Of a stretch of 64,000 bases of DNA, positions 25,870 through 34,958 are shown piece by piece. Origin of the DNA: Thauera sp. UBA6194 (GTDB taxonomy: Bacteria > Pseudomonadota > Gammaproteobacteria > Burkholderiales > Rhodocyclaceae); contig DITC01000022.1 in NCBI GenBank assembly GCA_002422685.1, positions 121,590-185,589 of the forward strand. The letters run 5' to 3'. Positions within the stretch are counted from its first letter, which is position 1, and each line of letters begins with the position of its first letter. Both the position numbers and the translations under genes were made by a program. The notes beneath the pieces were generated by a model. The model made no database searches. It worked only from the letters and a program-made list of their open reading frames with translations, and had not been told where the DNA came from.

Positions 25870-26516
25870 GTATGCAATCGCTCGAAGGCATCCGCGTACT
25901 GCTCGCAGACGACCACGTCACCGTGCGCATGGGCTTTCGTCTGCTGCTCGAAGGCGCAGGCGCCACGGTGGTCGGCGAGGCCGACTCGGGCGAGGCCGCC
26001 GCGAGCGCCTACACCGAGCACCGGCCCGACGTGCTGATGATGGACGTGTCCATGCCCGGCATCGGCGGGCTCGGGGCGCTCGAGCGTGTGCGCGCCCACC
26101 ACCCGGACGCCCGCGTGCTCATCCTGTCCGCGCACGACGACGCCCAGACCCCGTCCCGCGCCTTGCGTGCAGGCGCCGCCGGCTACCTGACCAAAAGGGC
26201 GCACCCCGAAGAGCTGCTGCGCGCGGTGGCGAGCGTGGCACGCGGCCAGCGCTACATCGACCCCGCGCTCGCGCCTGCGCTGGCGCTGGCGCAGTTCTCG
26301 GGTGCGCAGGACCCGGTCGCGGCGCTCACCGAGAAGGAGTTCGCCATCTTCCTGCAGCTCGCCCAGGGCCGCAGCGTCGCCGAGATCGCCGAGAGCCACA
26401 AGCTGAGCCCGAGCACGGTCGGCACGCACCTGTACCACATCAAGCAAAAGCTCAACGTCTCGAACGCCGCCGAGCTGGCCCTGATCGCCATTCGCAGCGG
26501 GCTCATCGAAGCCTGA
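25866..26516 (+). CDS. NarL/LuxR-family response regulator
   Basis: A 216-residue regulator: receiver domain (LLADDHVTVRMGF, phospho-Asp60 in MMDVSMPG, Lys in YLTKRAHPEEL) and a C-terminal LuxR-type helix-turn-helix (LTEKEFAIFLQLAQGRSVAEIAES, STVGTHLYHIKQKL). The DNA-binding part is normal length. ATG 25866 is preferred because it overlaps the kinase stop (ATGA) like the gene before; ATG 25872 is the alternative. Likely the output partner of the upstream kinase, comparable to AgmR/ExaE or MoxX for alcohol dehydrogenase genes. Confidence 0.9.
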   Translation: MSMQSLEGIRVLLADDHVTVRMGFRLLLEGAGATVVGEADSGEAAASAYTEHRPDVLMMDVSMPGIGGLGALERVRAHHPDARVLILSAHDDAQTPSRALRAGAAGYLTKRAHPEELLRAVASVARGQRYIDPALAPALALAQFSGAQDPVAALTEKEFAIFLQLAQGRSVAEIAESHKLSPSTVGTHLYHIKQKLNVSNAAELALIAIRSGLIEA

Positions 26517-26574
26517 CGGCGGTGCAGCGGCCCTGCCTCTTGCGCCGCGCCCGGCGCGTCCTCATCCTGTCTTC

Positions 26575-28575
26575 ATGCCCGCATCTTCGACACCCCTGAA
26601 CGAGGCGCTCCCGCTCGTGCTCGCCGGCCCCATGCTGCGCCGCGTCGAAGCGCAGCGCATCGTGCTTTGGCTCGCCACCAGCCAGCCGGTGCGTGCCCGC
26701 ATCGAGCTCGAGCTCGGCGACGGGCCGGCGCTGCGGCTCGAGCCGGCGCCCGGCTCGCCCGCCTGCCGCGTGCTCACGGCGGGCGAGCATCTGCATTACG
26801 TGCTGCTCGACCTCGCGCTCGACGCCGCGCTCCCGGCCGGGCGCTGGATCGCTTACCGACTCGCGCTCGCGGCACGTGACGACGCCAGCCCGCGCTGGCT
26901 GGACGCGCAGACCTGGGCGCCGGACATCTGCTATCCGGGGCGCGAGAGCCCGGGCTTCGTGTTCGCGCCGCAGGTCGCCGCGCTGCTGCACGGCTCGTGC
27001 CGCAAGCCGCAGCACGACGGCGGCGACGGCCTGGCGCGCGCCGACGCCCTGCTCGCCGAGCTGGTCGCGCGCAACGCGCTCGACGCCGAGCCGGCACGCC
27101 AGACCGACGACCTGCCCGCCTGGCCCTCCGCGCTGGTGATGAGCGGCGACCAGATCTACGCCGACGATGTCGCCGGCCCGATGCTGCGCGCCATCCACAG
27201 CCTGATCGAGCGCCTCGGGCTGCCGAGCGAGCGCCTCGAAGGCATCGACGAGGCCGGCGTGCGCGACGCCGAGGGGCTCTACCGCCACGCCGACTGTTAC
27301 TACCGGCGCGACCGGCTGCTGCCCCAGCACAAACGCAACTACGCGCTCATCGAGGTCTTCTTCGGCGGCGTCGAAAAACCCGTCTTCACCTCGGCCAGCG
27401 CCCACAACCACCTGATCACGCTCGCCGAAGTGCTGGCGATGTACCTGCTGGTCTGGTCGCCTGCGCCCTGGCGCGGGCTCGCGCTCGACGCCCCGCCCGG
27501 CCTGAGTGAAGAGGATGCCGCGCTGTACGCCGACGAGCGCCGCCGCGTCGAGGCCTTCGTGGCCGAGCTGCCCGCGGCGCGGCGCGTGCTGGCGCACATC
27601 CCGGTGGCGATGATCTTCGACGATCACGACGTCACCGACGACTGGAACCTGAGCCGAGAGTGGGAAGAGATCGCCTACGGCCACCCCTTCTCGCGCCGCA
27701 TCATCGGCAATGCGCTGCTCGCCTACGCGATCAACCAGGCCTGGGGCAACCGCCCCGAGGTGCTCGACGACGAGCGCCTCGACCGCCTGCAGCGCGCGTT
27801 CGCCACCCCCGGCGATGCGCCGCACGAAGAGAGCATCGAGCAGCTGCTGCATTTCGAGGGCTGGCACTACACCTGGCCCACCACGCCGCCGCTGGTGGTG
27901 ATCGACAGCCGCACCCAGCGCTGGCGCTCAGAGCATGCGGCGCGGCGCCCCTCGGGGCTGATGGACTGGGAGTCCCTGACCGACCTGCAGCACACCCTGC
28001 GCGACCTGCCCGCGGTGCTGCTGGTGTCGCCCGCGCCGATCTTCGGCGTCAAGCTCATCGAGAGCATCCAGCGCATCTTCACCTGGTTCGGCCACCCGCT
28101 GCTGGTGGACGCGGAGAACTGGATGGCGCACCCCGGCTCGGCGCAGGCCATCCTCAACATCTTCCGTCACCGCAAGACGCCGCAGCACTTCGTGGTGCTG
28201 TCGGGCGACGTGCATTACTCCTTCGTGTACGACGTCGAGCTGCGCGGCCGGGTGCGTGGGCCGGACATCTGGCAGATCTGCAGCAGCGGCGTGCGCAACG
28301 AGTTTCCGCCCCGCCTGCTCGGTGTGCTCGACCGCCTCAACCGCTGGCTGTATTCGCCGCGCTCGCCGCTCAACTGGTTCACCCGCCGCCGCCACATGCG
28401 CATCACGCCGCGCAAGTACGAAGGCGCCGCGCGCGGCCGGCGCCTGCTCAACGGCGCGGGCATCGGCCTGGTAGAGCTCGACGCCGAGGGCGTGCCGTGG
28501 CGCATCCGCGAGCTGCTCGCGGACGGTCGAACGATCGCATTCGAGCGCGAAGAGGACGCAGCGCGCTGGGACTGA
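26575..28575 (+). CDS. PhoD-like metallophosphatase
   Basis: A 666-residue protein of the alkaline phosphatase D-like metallophosphatase family. Metal-binding features: VMSGDQIYADDVAGP near residue 190, FDDHDVTDDWN near 350 and SGDVHYSF near 545. No signal peptide or Tat motif is visible, so unlike classic PhoD it is probably cytoplasmic. There is no operon partner on the plus strand; it begins 58 bases after the response regulator. Natural substrate unknown (phosphodiester or phosphomonoester). Confidence 0.85.
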   Translation: MPASSTPLNEALPLVLAGPMLRRVEAQRIVLWLATSQPVRARIELELGDGPALRLEPAPGSPACRVLTAGEHLHYVLLDLALDAALPAGRWIAYRLALAARDDASPRWLDAQTWAPDICYPGRESPGFVFAPQVAALLHGSCRKPQHDGGDGLARADALLAELVARNALDAEPARQTDDLPAWPSALVMSGDQIYADDVAGPMLRAIHSLIERLGLPSERLEGIDEAGVRDAEGLYRHADCYYRRDRLLPQHKRNYALIEVFFGGVEKPVFTSASAHNHLITLAEVLAMYLLVWSPAPWRGLALDAPPGLSEEDAALYADERRRVEAFVAELPAARRVLAHIPVAMIFDDHDVTDDWNLSREWEEIAYGHPFSRRIIGNALLAYAINQAWGNRPEVLDDERLDRLQRAFATPGDAPHEESIEQLLHFEGWHYTWPTTPPLVVIDSRTQRWRSEHAARRPSGLMDWESLTDLQHTLRDLPAVLLVSPAPIFGVKLIESIQRIFTWFGHPLLVDAENWMAHPGSAQAILNIFRHRKTPQHFVVLSGDVHYSFVYDVELRGRVRGPDIWQICSSGVRNEFPPRLLGVLDRLNRWLYSPRSPLNWFTRRRHMRITPRKYEGAARGRRLLNGAGIGLVELDAEGVPWRIRELLADGRTIAFEREEDAARWD

Positions 28576-28627
28576 GTGCACTCGCCGCCCCGCACGGAGA
28601 TGCGCGAGAGGCGCTCCGTGGAGCGGA

Positions 28628-29170
28628 TCAGCGATCCGCCTGCAGCTCCCAGATCCCGGCCGGCGGTGTATTGCGCCAGACCACCGCCCGGCGCTGCCAG
28701 CGCAAGTGCCGCGGCGCGGCGAAGGGTGCGCGCGGCTGGTAAGTAAACTGCACCAGCTTGCGCTCGTCGTTGTGGCCGAGGAAACGGCAGATGCTGTCCA
28801 CGGTTTCGGTCACGACATCCTTGGGCAGCGAGCGAAACGGCAGGCTCGACACCAGCACGACCTGGCCGGGCAGCGCCATCAGGCCGTCGACCACCTGCTT
28901 CGCCGAAGCCTGGCGCACATCGGCTGCAGGAAAGCGCGCCCGCAGGCGCCGCACCAGCGTAGGCTGGAGCTCGACCGCAATCAGCGGCACGCCGGGCAGC
29001 TTGCGCAGCAGCGCCTCGGTGACGGGACCGGTTCCGGCGCCGAGCTCGATGACGGCATCGGCGCCCACTGCGGCGCTCGCCATGGCATTCGCCAATCTTT
29101 GCGATGAAGGCAGGACCGCGCCGGTCGAGGCAGGGTTGCGCAGCAAGGCATACAGCAACTCGACCGGCAT
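28628..29170 (-). CDS. small SAM-dependent methyltransferase, PmtA-like
   Basis: A 180-residue Rossmann-fold methyltransferase. The SAM site is VIELGAGTGPVTEALL near residue 45; further parts are PLIAVELQPTLVRRL and VVLVSSLPFRSLP, where classic enzymes have a post-motif similar to phospholipid N-methyltransferases and to KsgA-like proteins. The likely substrate is phosphatidylethanolamine, but specificity cannot be read from sequence. Convergent with the phosphatase gene. Confidence 0.8.
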   Translation of the reverse strand: MPVELLYALLRNPASTGAVLPSSQRLANAMASAAVGADAVIELGAGTGPVTEALLRKLPGVPLIAVELQPTLVRRLRARFPAADVRQASAKQVVDGLMALPGQVVLVSSLPFRSLPKDVVTETVDSICRFLGHNDERKLVQFTYQPRAPFAAPRHLRWQRRAVVWRNTPPAGIWELQADR

Positions 29171-29290
29171 GAGCGCCCAACCCCTAAAAATGGAAAGGTT
29201 TTCATGTTAGCGCCGCCGTGCGGCGCTCCGCGCAGGAAATTGCGTCCGGATACCCTTTTGCAGGTTCAGGGCGCGCCGCGAGCAGCGCCT

Positions 29291-30463
29291 TCAGTTGCCC
29301 GGCTGCAGCAGCCCCGCCTTGCGCCGGCGCGATTCCTCCGGCCCGCGAAACACCAGCGGACGCTCCACCACCGCCACTTCGCCGCGCTCGGCACGCTCGA
29401 CCGCTTCCACCACCTTGTGATGTGAGGGCGACTTGTCGCACACCGGGTCGGCCGCGGCCGCATCGCCGGTGAGCATGAAGGCCTGGCAGCGGCAGCCGCC
29501 GAGGTCCTTCTCCTTCTCCGGGCAGGTGCGGCAGGGCTCCTTCATCCAGCCGTCGCCGCGGTAGCGGTTGAAGCCCTCCGAGTCGTACCAGATGCTGCGC
29601 ACGTCCATGTCGCGCACATTGGGAAACGCCAGCCCGGGCAGCATGCGCGCGGTGTGGCAGGGCAAGGCGGTGCCGTCGGGGGTGACGGTGAGGAAGACGT
29701 TGCCCCAGCCGTTCATGCACTTCTTCGGGCGGGTCTCGTGATAGTCGGGCACGACGAAGAAGATGCGGATGCGGTCGCCGTAGCGCGCGCGGCGCTCGTT
29801 GGTGATGCGTTCGGCGCGCTCGATCTGCTCGCGCGAGGGCAGCAGTTGGTCGCGGTTCAGCATCGCCCACGAGTAGTACTGGCTGTTGGCGAGCTCGAGG
29901 TATTCCGCACCGAGCTCCACCGCCATGTCGATGATGCGGTCGATGTAGTCGATGTTGAGGCGATGAATCACGCAGTTCATCACCATCGGCCAGCCATTGT
30001 CCTTGATGGTCGCCGCCACCTTCTGCTTGAGCTCGAAGGTGCGGGTGTGGGACAGGAAGTCGTTGAGCTCCTTGGTGGAATCCTGGAAGGAGAGCTGGAT
30101 GTGGGCGAGCCCGGCGTCCTTCAGCGCCCGCGCCCGTGCTTCCGTGAGACCGACGCCGGAGGTCAGCAGGTTGGAATAGAAGCCGAGCCGGTGCGCCTCG
30201 GCGACCAGCACCTCGAGGTCGTCCCTCAGCAGCGGCTCGCCGCCCGAGAAGCCGCACTGCACGCTGCCCGCCGCCCGCGCCTCGCGCAGCACGCGCAGCC
30301 AGTCGTCCGTCGAGAGCTCGTCCGGGGTGTGGGCGAAATCGACCGGGTTGTAGCAGAACACGCAGTGCAGCGGGCAGCGGTAGGTGAGCTCGGCCAGCAG
30401 CCACAGCGGCGGGCCGGGCTGGGGCGCCAGGGTCTGAGGTGCAGGGGTCTGGGGCGCATTCAT
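29291..30463 (-). CDS. pqqE: PqqA peptide cyclase (radical SAM)
   Basis: A 390-residue radical SAM/SPASM enzyme that joins Glu and Tyr side chains of PqqA, the first step of PQQ synthesis. The radical SAM cluster is bound by Cys30, Cys34 and Cys37 (YRCPLHCVFCYNP). C-terminal SPASM cysteines are seen around CMNGWGN, CHTARM, and CRTCPEKEKDLGGCRC. A Pro-rich N-terminal tail (about 19 residues) and a charged C-terminal tail frame the core. It is the last pqq gene, 54 bases after pqqD. Confidence 0.96.
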   Translation of the reverse strand: MNAPQTPAPQTLAPQPGPPLWLLAELTYRCPLHCVFCYNPVDFAHTPDELSTDDWLRVLREARAAGSVQCGFSGGEPLLRDDLEVLVAEAHRLGFYSNLLTSGVGLTEARARALKDAGLAHIQLSFQDSTKELNDFLSHTRTFELKQKVAATIKDNGWPMVMNCVIHRLNIDYIDRIIDMAVELGAEYLELANSQYYSWAMLNRDQLLPSREQIERAERITNERRARYGDRIRIFFVVPDYHETRPKKCMNGWGNVFLTVTPDGTALPCHTARMLPGLAFPNVRDMDVRSIWYDSEGFNRYRGDGWMKEPCRTCPEKEKDLGGCRCQAFMLTGDAAAADPVCDKSPSHHKVVEAVERAERGEVAVVERPLVFRGPEESRRRKAGLLQPGN

Positions 30464-30517
30464 GGGTTCACCTCATGGAGTCGATGGACTGCCGATGTGC
30501 TGCCACGAGCCGACTCG

Positions 30518-30802
30518 TCACACATCCACCCACTGCTGCTTGCGCGCCAGCTCGAGAAAGGCGATCACGTCGGCCTCGAGCCCGGTGGTGGCGAAGGCCT
30601 GCTCCAGGTCGGCGACCACCTCGATCACGCTGCGCGCGCCGTCGCAGCGGCGCAGGATCTCGCCCGCGCTCTGGTTGAGCTTGACCATGCCTTCCGGGTA
30701 GAGCAGCACCCAGGATTGCTGCGCCTCCTCCCACTGCAGGCGGAAGCGCTTCGAGACGTGCGGGGTGGTGGCCGTGTCGATGATCGTGGCGGCGTCGCTC
30801 AT
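30518..30802 (-). CDS. pqqD: PQQ biosynthesis chaperone
   Basis: A 94-residue RRE-fold peptide chaperone that presents PqqA to PqqE. The core VSKRFRLQWEEAQQSWVLLYPEGMVKLNQSA is canonical. Its ATG overlaps the pqqC stop codon (ATGA). It is a separate gene here, not fused to pqqC or pqqE as in some methylotrophs. Confidence 0.95.
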   Translation of the reverse strand: MSDAATIIDTATTPHVSKRFRLQWEEAQQSWVLLYPEGMVKLNQSAGEILRRCDGARSVIEVVADLEQAFATTGLEADVIAFLELARKQQWVDV

Positions 30803-31599
30803 TGTGGAGTCCCCTTGCGCGGCCCCACGATCGCCACCTCGCACTGGCTCAGCATGATCGCGTCGGCCATCGCCCACAGCACGTCGAGCTTGAACTGCAG
30901 GATGTCGAGCGCGCGCTGCTGCATCGCCCGGCTCTGGCTGAAGTACTCGAGCGTGAAGCGCAGGCCGTGCTCGACGTCGCGCCGCGCCTGGGTGAGGCGG
31001 TTGCGGAAGTACTGCAGGCCGGTGGTGTCCACCCAGGGGTAGTGCGTGGGCCAGGTGTCCAGGCGCTGCTGGTGGATGTGCGGCGCGAAGAGCTCGGTCA
31101 GGCTGGAGGCCACCGCCTCCTGCCACGGGCGCTGGCGGGCGAAGTTGATGTAGGCGTCGACCGCGAAGCGCGTTGCGGGCGCGACGAAGCGCAACGAGGT
31201 GACGTCATCGCGGGAGAGACCCGTCGCCTCGCCGAGCCGGATCCAGGCCTCGATGCCGCCGGGGTCCTTGATGTCGCCGATCTCGAAGCCGTCGTGGTCG
31301 AGGATGCGCTGAATCCACTCGCGGCGGATCGCGCGCTCCGGGCAGTTGGACAGAATGGCGGCGTCCTTCACCGGGATCGAGATCTGGTAGTAGAAGCGGT
31401 TCGCCACCCAGCCCTGCAGTTGTTCGCGGGTGAGCTTGCCCTCGGCCATCATCACGTGGAAGGGGTGGTAGATGTGGTAGCTCGTGCCCTTCTCGCGCAG
31501 CAGGGCCTCGAACTCAGCCGGGCTCCACGGCGGCAGGTCGTCGGCGCGGGCCACCAGCGCCGCGGTGTGCTCGATGCTGGTCTGGTCTATGTAGCTCAC
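30799..31599 (-). CDS. pqqC: PQQ synthase, final oxidation step
   Basis: A 266-residue cofactor-free oxidase that closes the ring and oxidises the intermediate to PQQ. Conserved pieces include YHIYHPFHVMMAEG, FYYQISIPVKDAA and the C-terminal LDVLWAMADAI. It begins with GTG at 31599, which overlaps the pqqB stop as GTGA. Longer upstream readings enter pqqB and are not real. Confidence 0.96.
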   Translation of the reverse strand: MSYIDQTSIEHTAALVARADDLPPWSPAEFEALLREKGTSYHIYHPFHVMMAEGKLTREQLQGWVANRFYYQISIPVKDAAILSNCPERAIRREWIQRILDHDGFEIGDIKDPGGIEAWIRLGEATGLSRDDVTSLRFVAPATRFAVDAYINFARQRPWQEAVASSLTELFAPHIHQQRLDTWPTHYPWVDTTGLQYFRNRLTQARRDVEHGLRFTLEYFSQSRAMQQRALDILQFKLDVLWAMADAIMLSQCEVAIVGPRKGTPQ

Positions 31600-32510
31600 A
31601 GCGCGATCTCCATGCCGTCGAAGGCGACCTCGATGCCGTGCGCGGCCAGCTCGGCACGCTCGCGGCTGTCCTCGTCGAGGATCGGGTTGGTGTTGTTGAT
31701 GTGGATCAGCACCTTGCGCGTGGTGGCCGGCAGCTTGTCCAGCCACTCGAGCATGCCGCCGGGGCCGGATTGCGGCAGGTGGCCCATGGCGCGCGAGGTC
31801 TTCGCCGAGGCGCCGAGGCGGATCATCTCGTCGTCGGTCCACAGCGTGCCATCGACCAGCACGCAGTCGGCGGCCTGCATCGCCTCCCACACGTGGGGCT
31901 CCATCTCGCCCAGGCCGGGGGCGTAGAACAGGCGCTTGGCGCTGGCGGCGTCGACCAGGGTGACGCCGATGTTGTCGCCCGGCTGCGGGCGGTCGCGGTG
32001 CGGCGAGTACGGTGGCGCATTGCTGGTCAGCGCCAGCGCCTCGAAGCCGAGCCCGGGCGCGCCTTCGATGGCAAAGCGCGCCTGCAGCGGCAGCTCGCGC
32101 CAGTCGATGCCGCTGTAGTGGCCGAGCACGCCGAACACCGGGTTGCCCACCGACAGGTCCTCGCGCACGCAGGCGGTGCACCAAACCGGCCACGGCTTGC
32201 GGTGCTCGCGCAGCATGTAGAGGCCGGTGGTGTGGTCGATCTGGGCGTCGATCAGCACGATCCCGGCGATGCCGGTGTCGCGCAGCGCGCGCGCCGGCTG
32301 CAGCGCGGGAAAGCTGCGGATCTGCTGCAGCACGTCGGGCGAGGCGTTGAACAGCACCCAGTTCTCGTCGTCGCCGCTGGCGGCAATCGACGACTGGGTG
32401 CGGGCCTGGGCGCGGATGCGTCCCTTGCGCAGGCCGTCGCAGTTGGGGCAGTTGCAGTTCCACTGCGGGAAACCACCACCGGCGGCGGAACCGAGTACGC
32501 GAATCTTCAT
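31596..32510 (-). CDS. pqqB: PQQ biosynthesis protein, metallo-beta-lactamase fold
   Basis: A 304-residue PqqB. The N-terminus MKIRVLGSAAGGGFPQWNC and the CNCPNC zinc site are typical, as are LIDAQIDHTTGLYMLREH and HINNTNPIL. PqqB is proposed to hydroxylate the crosslinked tyrosine. ATG 32510 is chosen because it gives the conserved N-terminus; it lies 108 bases after the pqqA stop, a usual spacing that lets pqqA be made in excess. Confidence 0.96.
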   Translation of the reverse strand: MKIRVLGSAAGGGFPQWNCNCPNCDGLRKGRIRAQARTQSSIAASGDDENWVLFNASPDVLQQIRSFPALQPARALRDTGIAGIVLIDAQIDHTTGLYMLREHRKPWPVWCTACVREDLSVGNPVFGVLGHYSGIDWRELPLQARFAIEGAPGLGFEALALTSNAPPYSPHRDRPQPGDNIGVTLVDAASAKRLFYAPGLGEMEPHVWEAMQAADCVLVDGTLWTDDEMIRLGASAKTSRAMGHLPQSGPGGMLEWLDKLPATTRKVLIHINNTNPILDEDSRERAELAAHGIEVAFDGMEIAL

Positions 32511-32618
32511 CGCCACTCCCGTGGGGCGCATGGGCACCGGCGGTGCTCACATGCGAGGCACAAGCAAAAAGGGCGGTGCGGCGCTGGAACGCGCGCCGCA
32601 CCGCCCCGGGGTCACGCC

Positions 32619-32693
32619 TTAGCGGTTGGCGATGTACATCGTGATTTCAAAGCCGAAGCGCATGTCGCTGGCTGCGGGGGTTTCCCATTTCAT
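32619..32693 (-). CDS. pqqA: PqqA precursor peptide
   Basis: A 24-residue peptide, the ribosomally made precursor of PQQ. Its core has the Glu-x-x-x-Tyr pair (Glu16, Tyr20) inside GFEITMY, from which the cofactor is built. The Trp at position 3 (MKWETP) is conserved too. Ribosome binding site AGGAGACG sits just before ATG. First gene of pqqABCDE. Confidence 0.97.
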   Translation of the reverse strand: MKWETPAASDMRFGFEITMYIANR

Positions 32694-33143
32694 GATCGTC
32701 TCCTGTCTTGTCTCTGGGTGGGATCGGCGCCACCTGCAGGCACCGCCGACCGGTTTTCCGGCCGTGTGTGCAAGAGTGACTGGAAGAGGAACAATTCGCA
32801 TCACGAAAGTCCGGAAGCGGGCCTCATGAAAATCTTGAGGGGCGCGTCGGAGTGAGCGCGAGGCGGCAAACAACAGGGCCGACAGACGCGCCTTCGCAGG
32901 GACGGAGGATGGGAGCGACATGCGGAATCAGGCCGCCGGCAACACGCTGCGAGCCGACGAACAGGTGGTCTATACTGCTTTTGCACGCAGCGGTGTTGGC
33001 GTTCCTGTGACGATGGCAGCAGATTTGCGGAATTCGGATCGCCCCGCGGCCCGACGATGACGATGAGCGAGCGATCCCGGTACACGGGAGGTCCAGAAAG
33101 CTTGTCCCGATGATTTTCCTGCGGTTGATACAAGGAGCAGATC
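32694..33143. other. intergenic region upstream of pqqA and the beta-barrel gene
   Basis: 450 bases between divergent genes and without a credible coding sequence. In the pqqA leader there is a GC-rich palindrome (CCGG-TTTT-CCGG, near 32751-32762). No -24/-12 element is found on the pqqA strand. A TATACT word at 32971-32976 could be a -10 box reading toward the beta-barrel gene, but lacks a good -35 box. Confidence 0.4.
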
Positions 33144-33674
33144 ATGAGCAAAACGAAACTTGTTGGCGCAATTTTGTTGGCCTTGGGCATGACGGGTACT
33201 GCCTTCGCGCAGAATGGCTTCTATGCCGGTGCGGGTATCGGGCAGGCAAGCATCGATGCGTGTGAAGGGATCACCCATTGCGACGATGAGGACACCAGCT
33301 GGAAGATCTTCGGCGGTTGGCAGTTGAATCAAAACGTCGCCTTCGAGGCCGGCTGGGTGGATTTCGGTGAGGTCAGTGGATCCAGAGGCGGTTCGGCCGT
33401 CAGCGCCGAATTCGACGGCTGGACGCTCGCCGCGAAGGGCATCCTGCCGCTCAACGAGCAGTTCAGCGTGTTCGGCAAGCTCGGCATGGTCAGGTGGGAC
33501 ATGGAAGGGGGCGGTGCTGCTTCCGGCACTGACGACGATGGCACCGACCTGTTGTATGGCATCGGCGCTCAATACATGTTCACGGACCAGGTCGGCCTTG
33601 TCGGCGAGTGGGAGTGGTATGACATTGACAAGGATGTTGATCTGCTCTCCATCGGTGTACTGATCAAGTTCTGA
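33144..33674 (+). CDS. outer-membrane beta-barrel protein
   Basis: A 176-residue exported protein. Signal peptide KTKLVGAILLALGMTGTAFA (cut before QNGFYAG), then about eight amphipathic strands (FYAGAGIGQASID, TSWKIFGGWQL, FEAGWVDFG, ...) ending with a terminal Phe (LLSIGVLIKF), the usual barrel assembly signal. It belongs to the OmpA/opacity-type small barrels. Base composition is a little lower in GC than its neighbours. Ribosome binding site AAGGAG and a strong terminator show that it is a single-gene unit. Confidence 0.85.
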   Translation: MSKTKLVGAILLALGMTGTAFAQNGFYAGAGIGQASIDACEGITHCDDEDTSWKIFGGWQLNQNVAFEAGWVDFGEVSGSRGGSAVSAEFDGWTLAAKGILPLNEQFSVFGKLGMVRWDMEGGGAASGTDDDGTDLLYGIGAQYMFTDQVGLVGEWEWYDIDKDVDLLSIGVLIKF

Positions 33675-33698
33675 GCGGCTCCGATCAAGGCCAATGGA

Positions 33699-33726
33699 GA
33701 AGGCCCCGGCAGGGGCCTTCTTTTTG
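33699..33726 (+). terminator. intrinsic terminator after the beta-barrel gene
   Basis: Perfect 9-base stem (GAAGGCCCC / GGGGCCTTC) with a 4-base loop followed by TTTTTG. Confidence 0.92.
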
Positions 33727-33868
33727 TCCGGTTCTTCCGGGCCAGCTCGATCGGTTCGGCGCGACCGATCACGAACGGTCGGAATCCCGGCGCCTTCGTC
33801 TACCATTGAGCGAAAGACTCCCGCGCCCCGCCCGGGTGCCGTCCTTCGTCAGCCGCTGCAGCACGGTC

Positions 33869-34858
33869 ATGCCATCCGACACCCTGCTCTTCCCGCCCTC
33901 ACCACCCCTCGACAACGGCATGCTCGACGTCGGAGACGGCCATCGCCTGTACTTCGAGCGCTGCGGGCGTGCCGACGGGTTGCCGGTGCTGTTTCTGCAT
34001 GGTGGCCCGGGCAGCGGCTGCAACGCTCACCAGCGCCAGCTCTTCGACCCCGAGCGCTTTCACGTCGTGCTGTTCGATCAGCGCGGCTGCGGGCGCAGCA
34101 CGCCACGCGGCGGGTGCCACGCCAACACGACGCGCGAGCTGGTCGATGACATCGAGCGCCTGCGCATTCATCTTGGCATCGAGCGCTGGCTGGTGTTCGG
34201 CGGGTCGTGGGGCGCCGCGCTGGCGGTGGCCTGGTGCGGCGCGCATCCGCAACACTGCCTGGGCGCCATCCTGCGCGGCAGCTTCCTGACCGGGCGGGCC
34301 GATCTCGACTGGTTCTTCGGCCCCGAGGGCGTGGGCGCGATCTGCGCCGAGGCCTGGTCCGCGCTGTGCACGGCCATGCCTGAAGCCGCACAAGGCCGGG
34401 CGCTCGCCGCCTTGTGCGCCGCACTCGCCGGCCCCGACCTGCAGGCGGCCGCCCATGCGGCGCAAGCCTGGGCGGCCTGGGAGGACGCGGTGATCGCGCC
34501 CGCGCAGCCGGCACCGCCACCGCCCGCACGCGACGCCCAGGCCCTCGCGGCGCTGATCGACAAGTACCGCGTGCAGGCGCACTACCTGATCCACCACTGC
34601 TTTCTCGACGAGGATGGCGTGCTCGAGGCGGCGCGCCGCATGACCGGCATTCCCGTCGCCCTCCTCCATGGCCGGCTCGACCTGGTGTGCCGTGCGCGCA
34701 ATGCGCTGCGCCTGCATCAGGCGCTGCCGGGCAGCCGCCTGCGCCTGGTGGATGGCGTCGGCCACAGCCCCTTCGAGCCCGCGATGACGCGCGCGCTGGT
34801 CGAGGCGCTCGAGCACTTCGCCATTCATGGCGATTTCAGTGGCTGGGCGGAAGGCTGA
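33869..34858 (+). CDS. prolyl aminopeptidase-like alpha/beta hydrolase
   Basis: A 329-residue alpha/beta hydrolase of the proline iminopeptidase family. Oxyanion loop HGGPGSGC, strand FDQRGCGRSTP, nucleophile Ser in FGGSWGAALA near residue 115, catalytic Asp in HGRLDLV and His in GVGHSPFEPAM. It is expected to remove N-terminal proline from peptides in the cytoplasm. ATG 33869 (MPSDTLLFPP) fits the family; a TTG at 33806 in the same frame would add 21 residues without similarity. Confidence 0.88.
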   Translation: MPSDTLLFPPSPPLDNGMLDVGDGHRLYFERCGRADGLPVLFLHGGPGSGCNAHQRQLFDPERFHVVLFDQRGCGRSTPRGGCHANTTRELVDDIERLRIHLGIERWLVFGGSWGAALAVAWCGAHPQHCLGAILRGSFLTGRADLDWFFGPEGVGAICAEAWSALCTAMPEAAQGRALAALCAALAGPDLQAAAHAAQAWAAWEDAVIAPAQPAPPPPARDAQALAALIDKYRVQAHYLIHHCFLDEDGVLEAARRMTGIPVALLHGRLDLVCRARNALRLHQALPGSRLRLVDGVGHSPFEPAMTRALVEALEHFAIHGDFSGWAEG

Positions 34859-34958
34859 GTCACTGCCGCTGCGCGCGTGCGCCGAGAGCAGTCGCGGCCG
34901 AAGACGGAGACTCCGCCGGGGGTGAGATGGAAAGTGCGCGAGCGCCAACCCGGCGCCC

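Noticed and set aside
28576..28627. CACGGAG/CTCCGTG inverted repeat as terminator between phosphatase and methyltransferase
   Set aside because: Seven-base stem with a 14-base loop and no T-run; too weak to call.
33806..33868. TTG start adding 21 residues to the prolyl aminopeptidase
   Set aside because: The added residues are not family-like and ATG 33869 gives the usual N-terminus.
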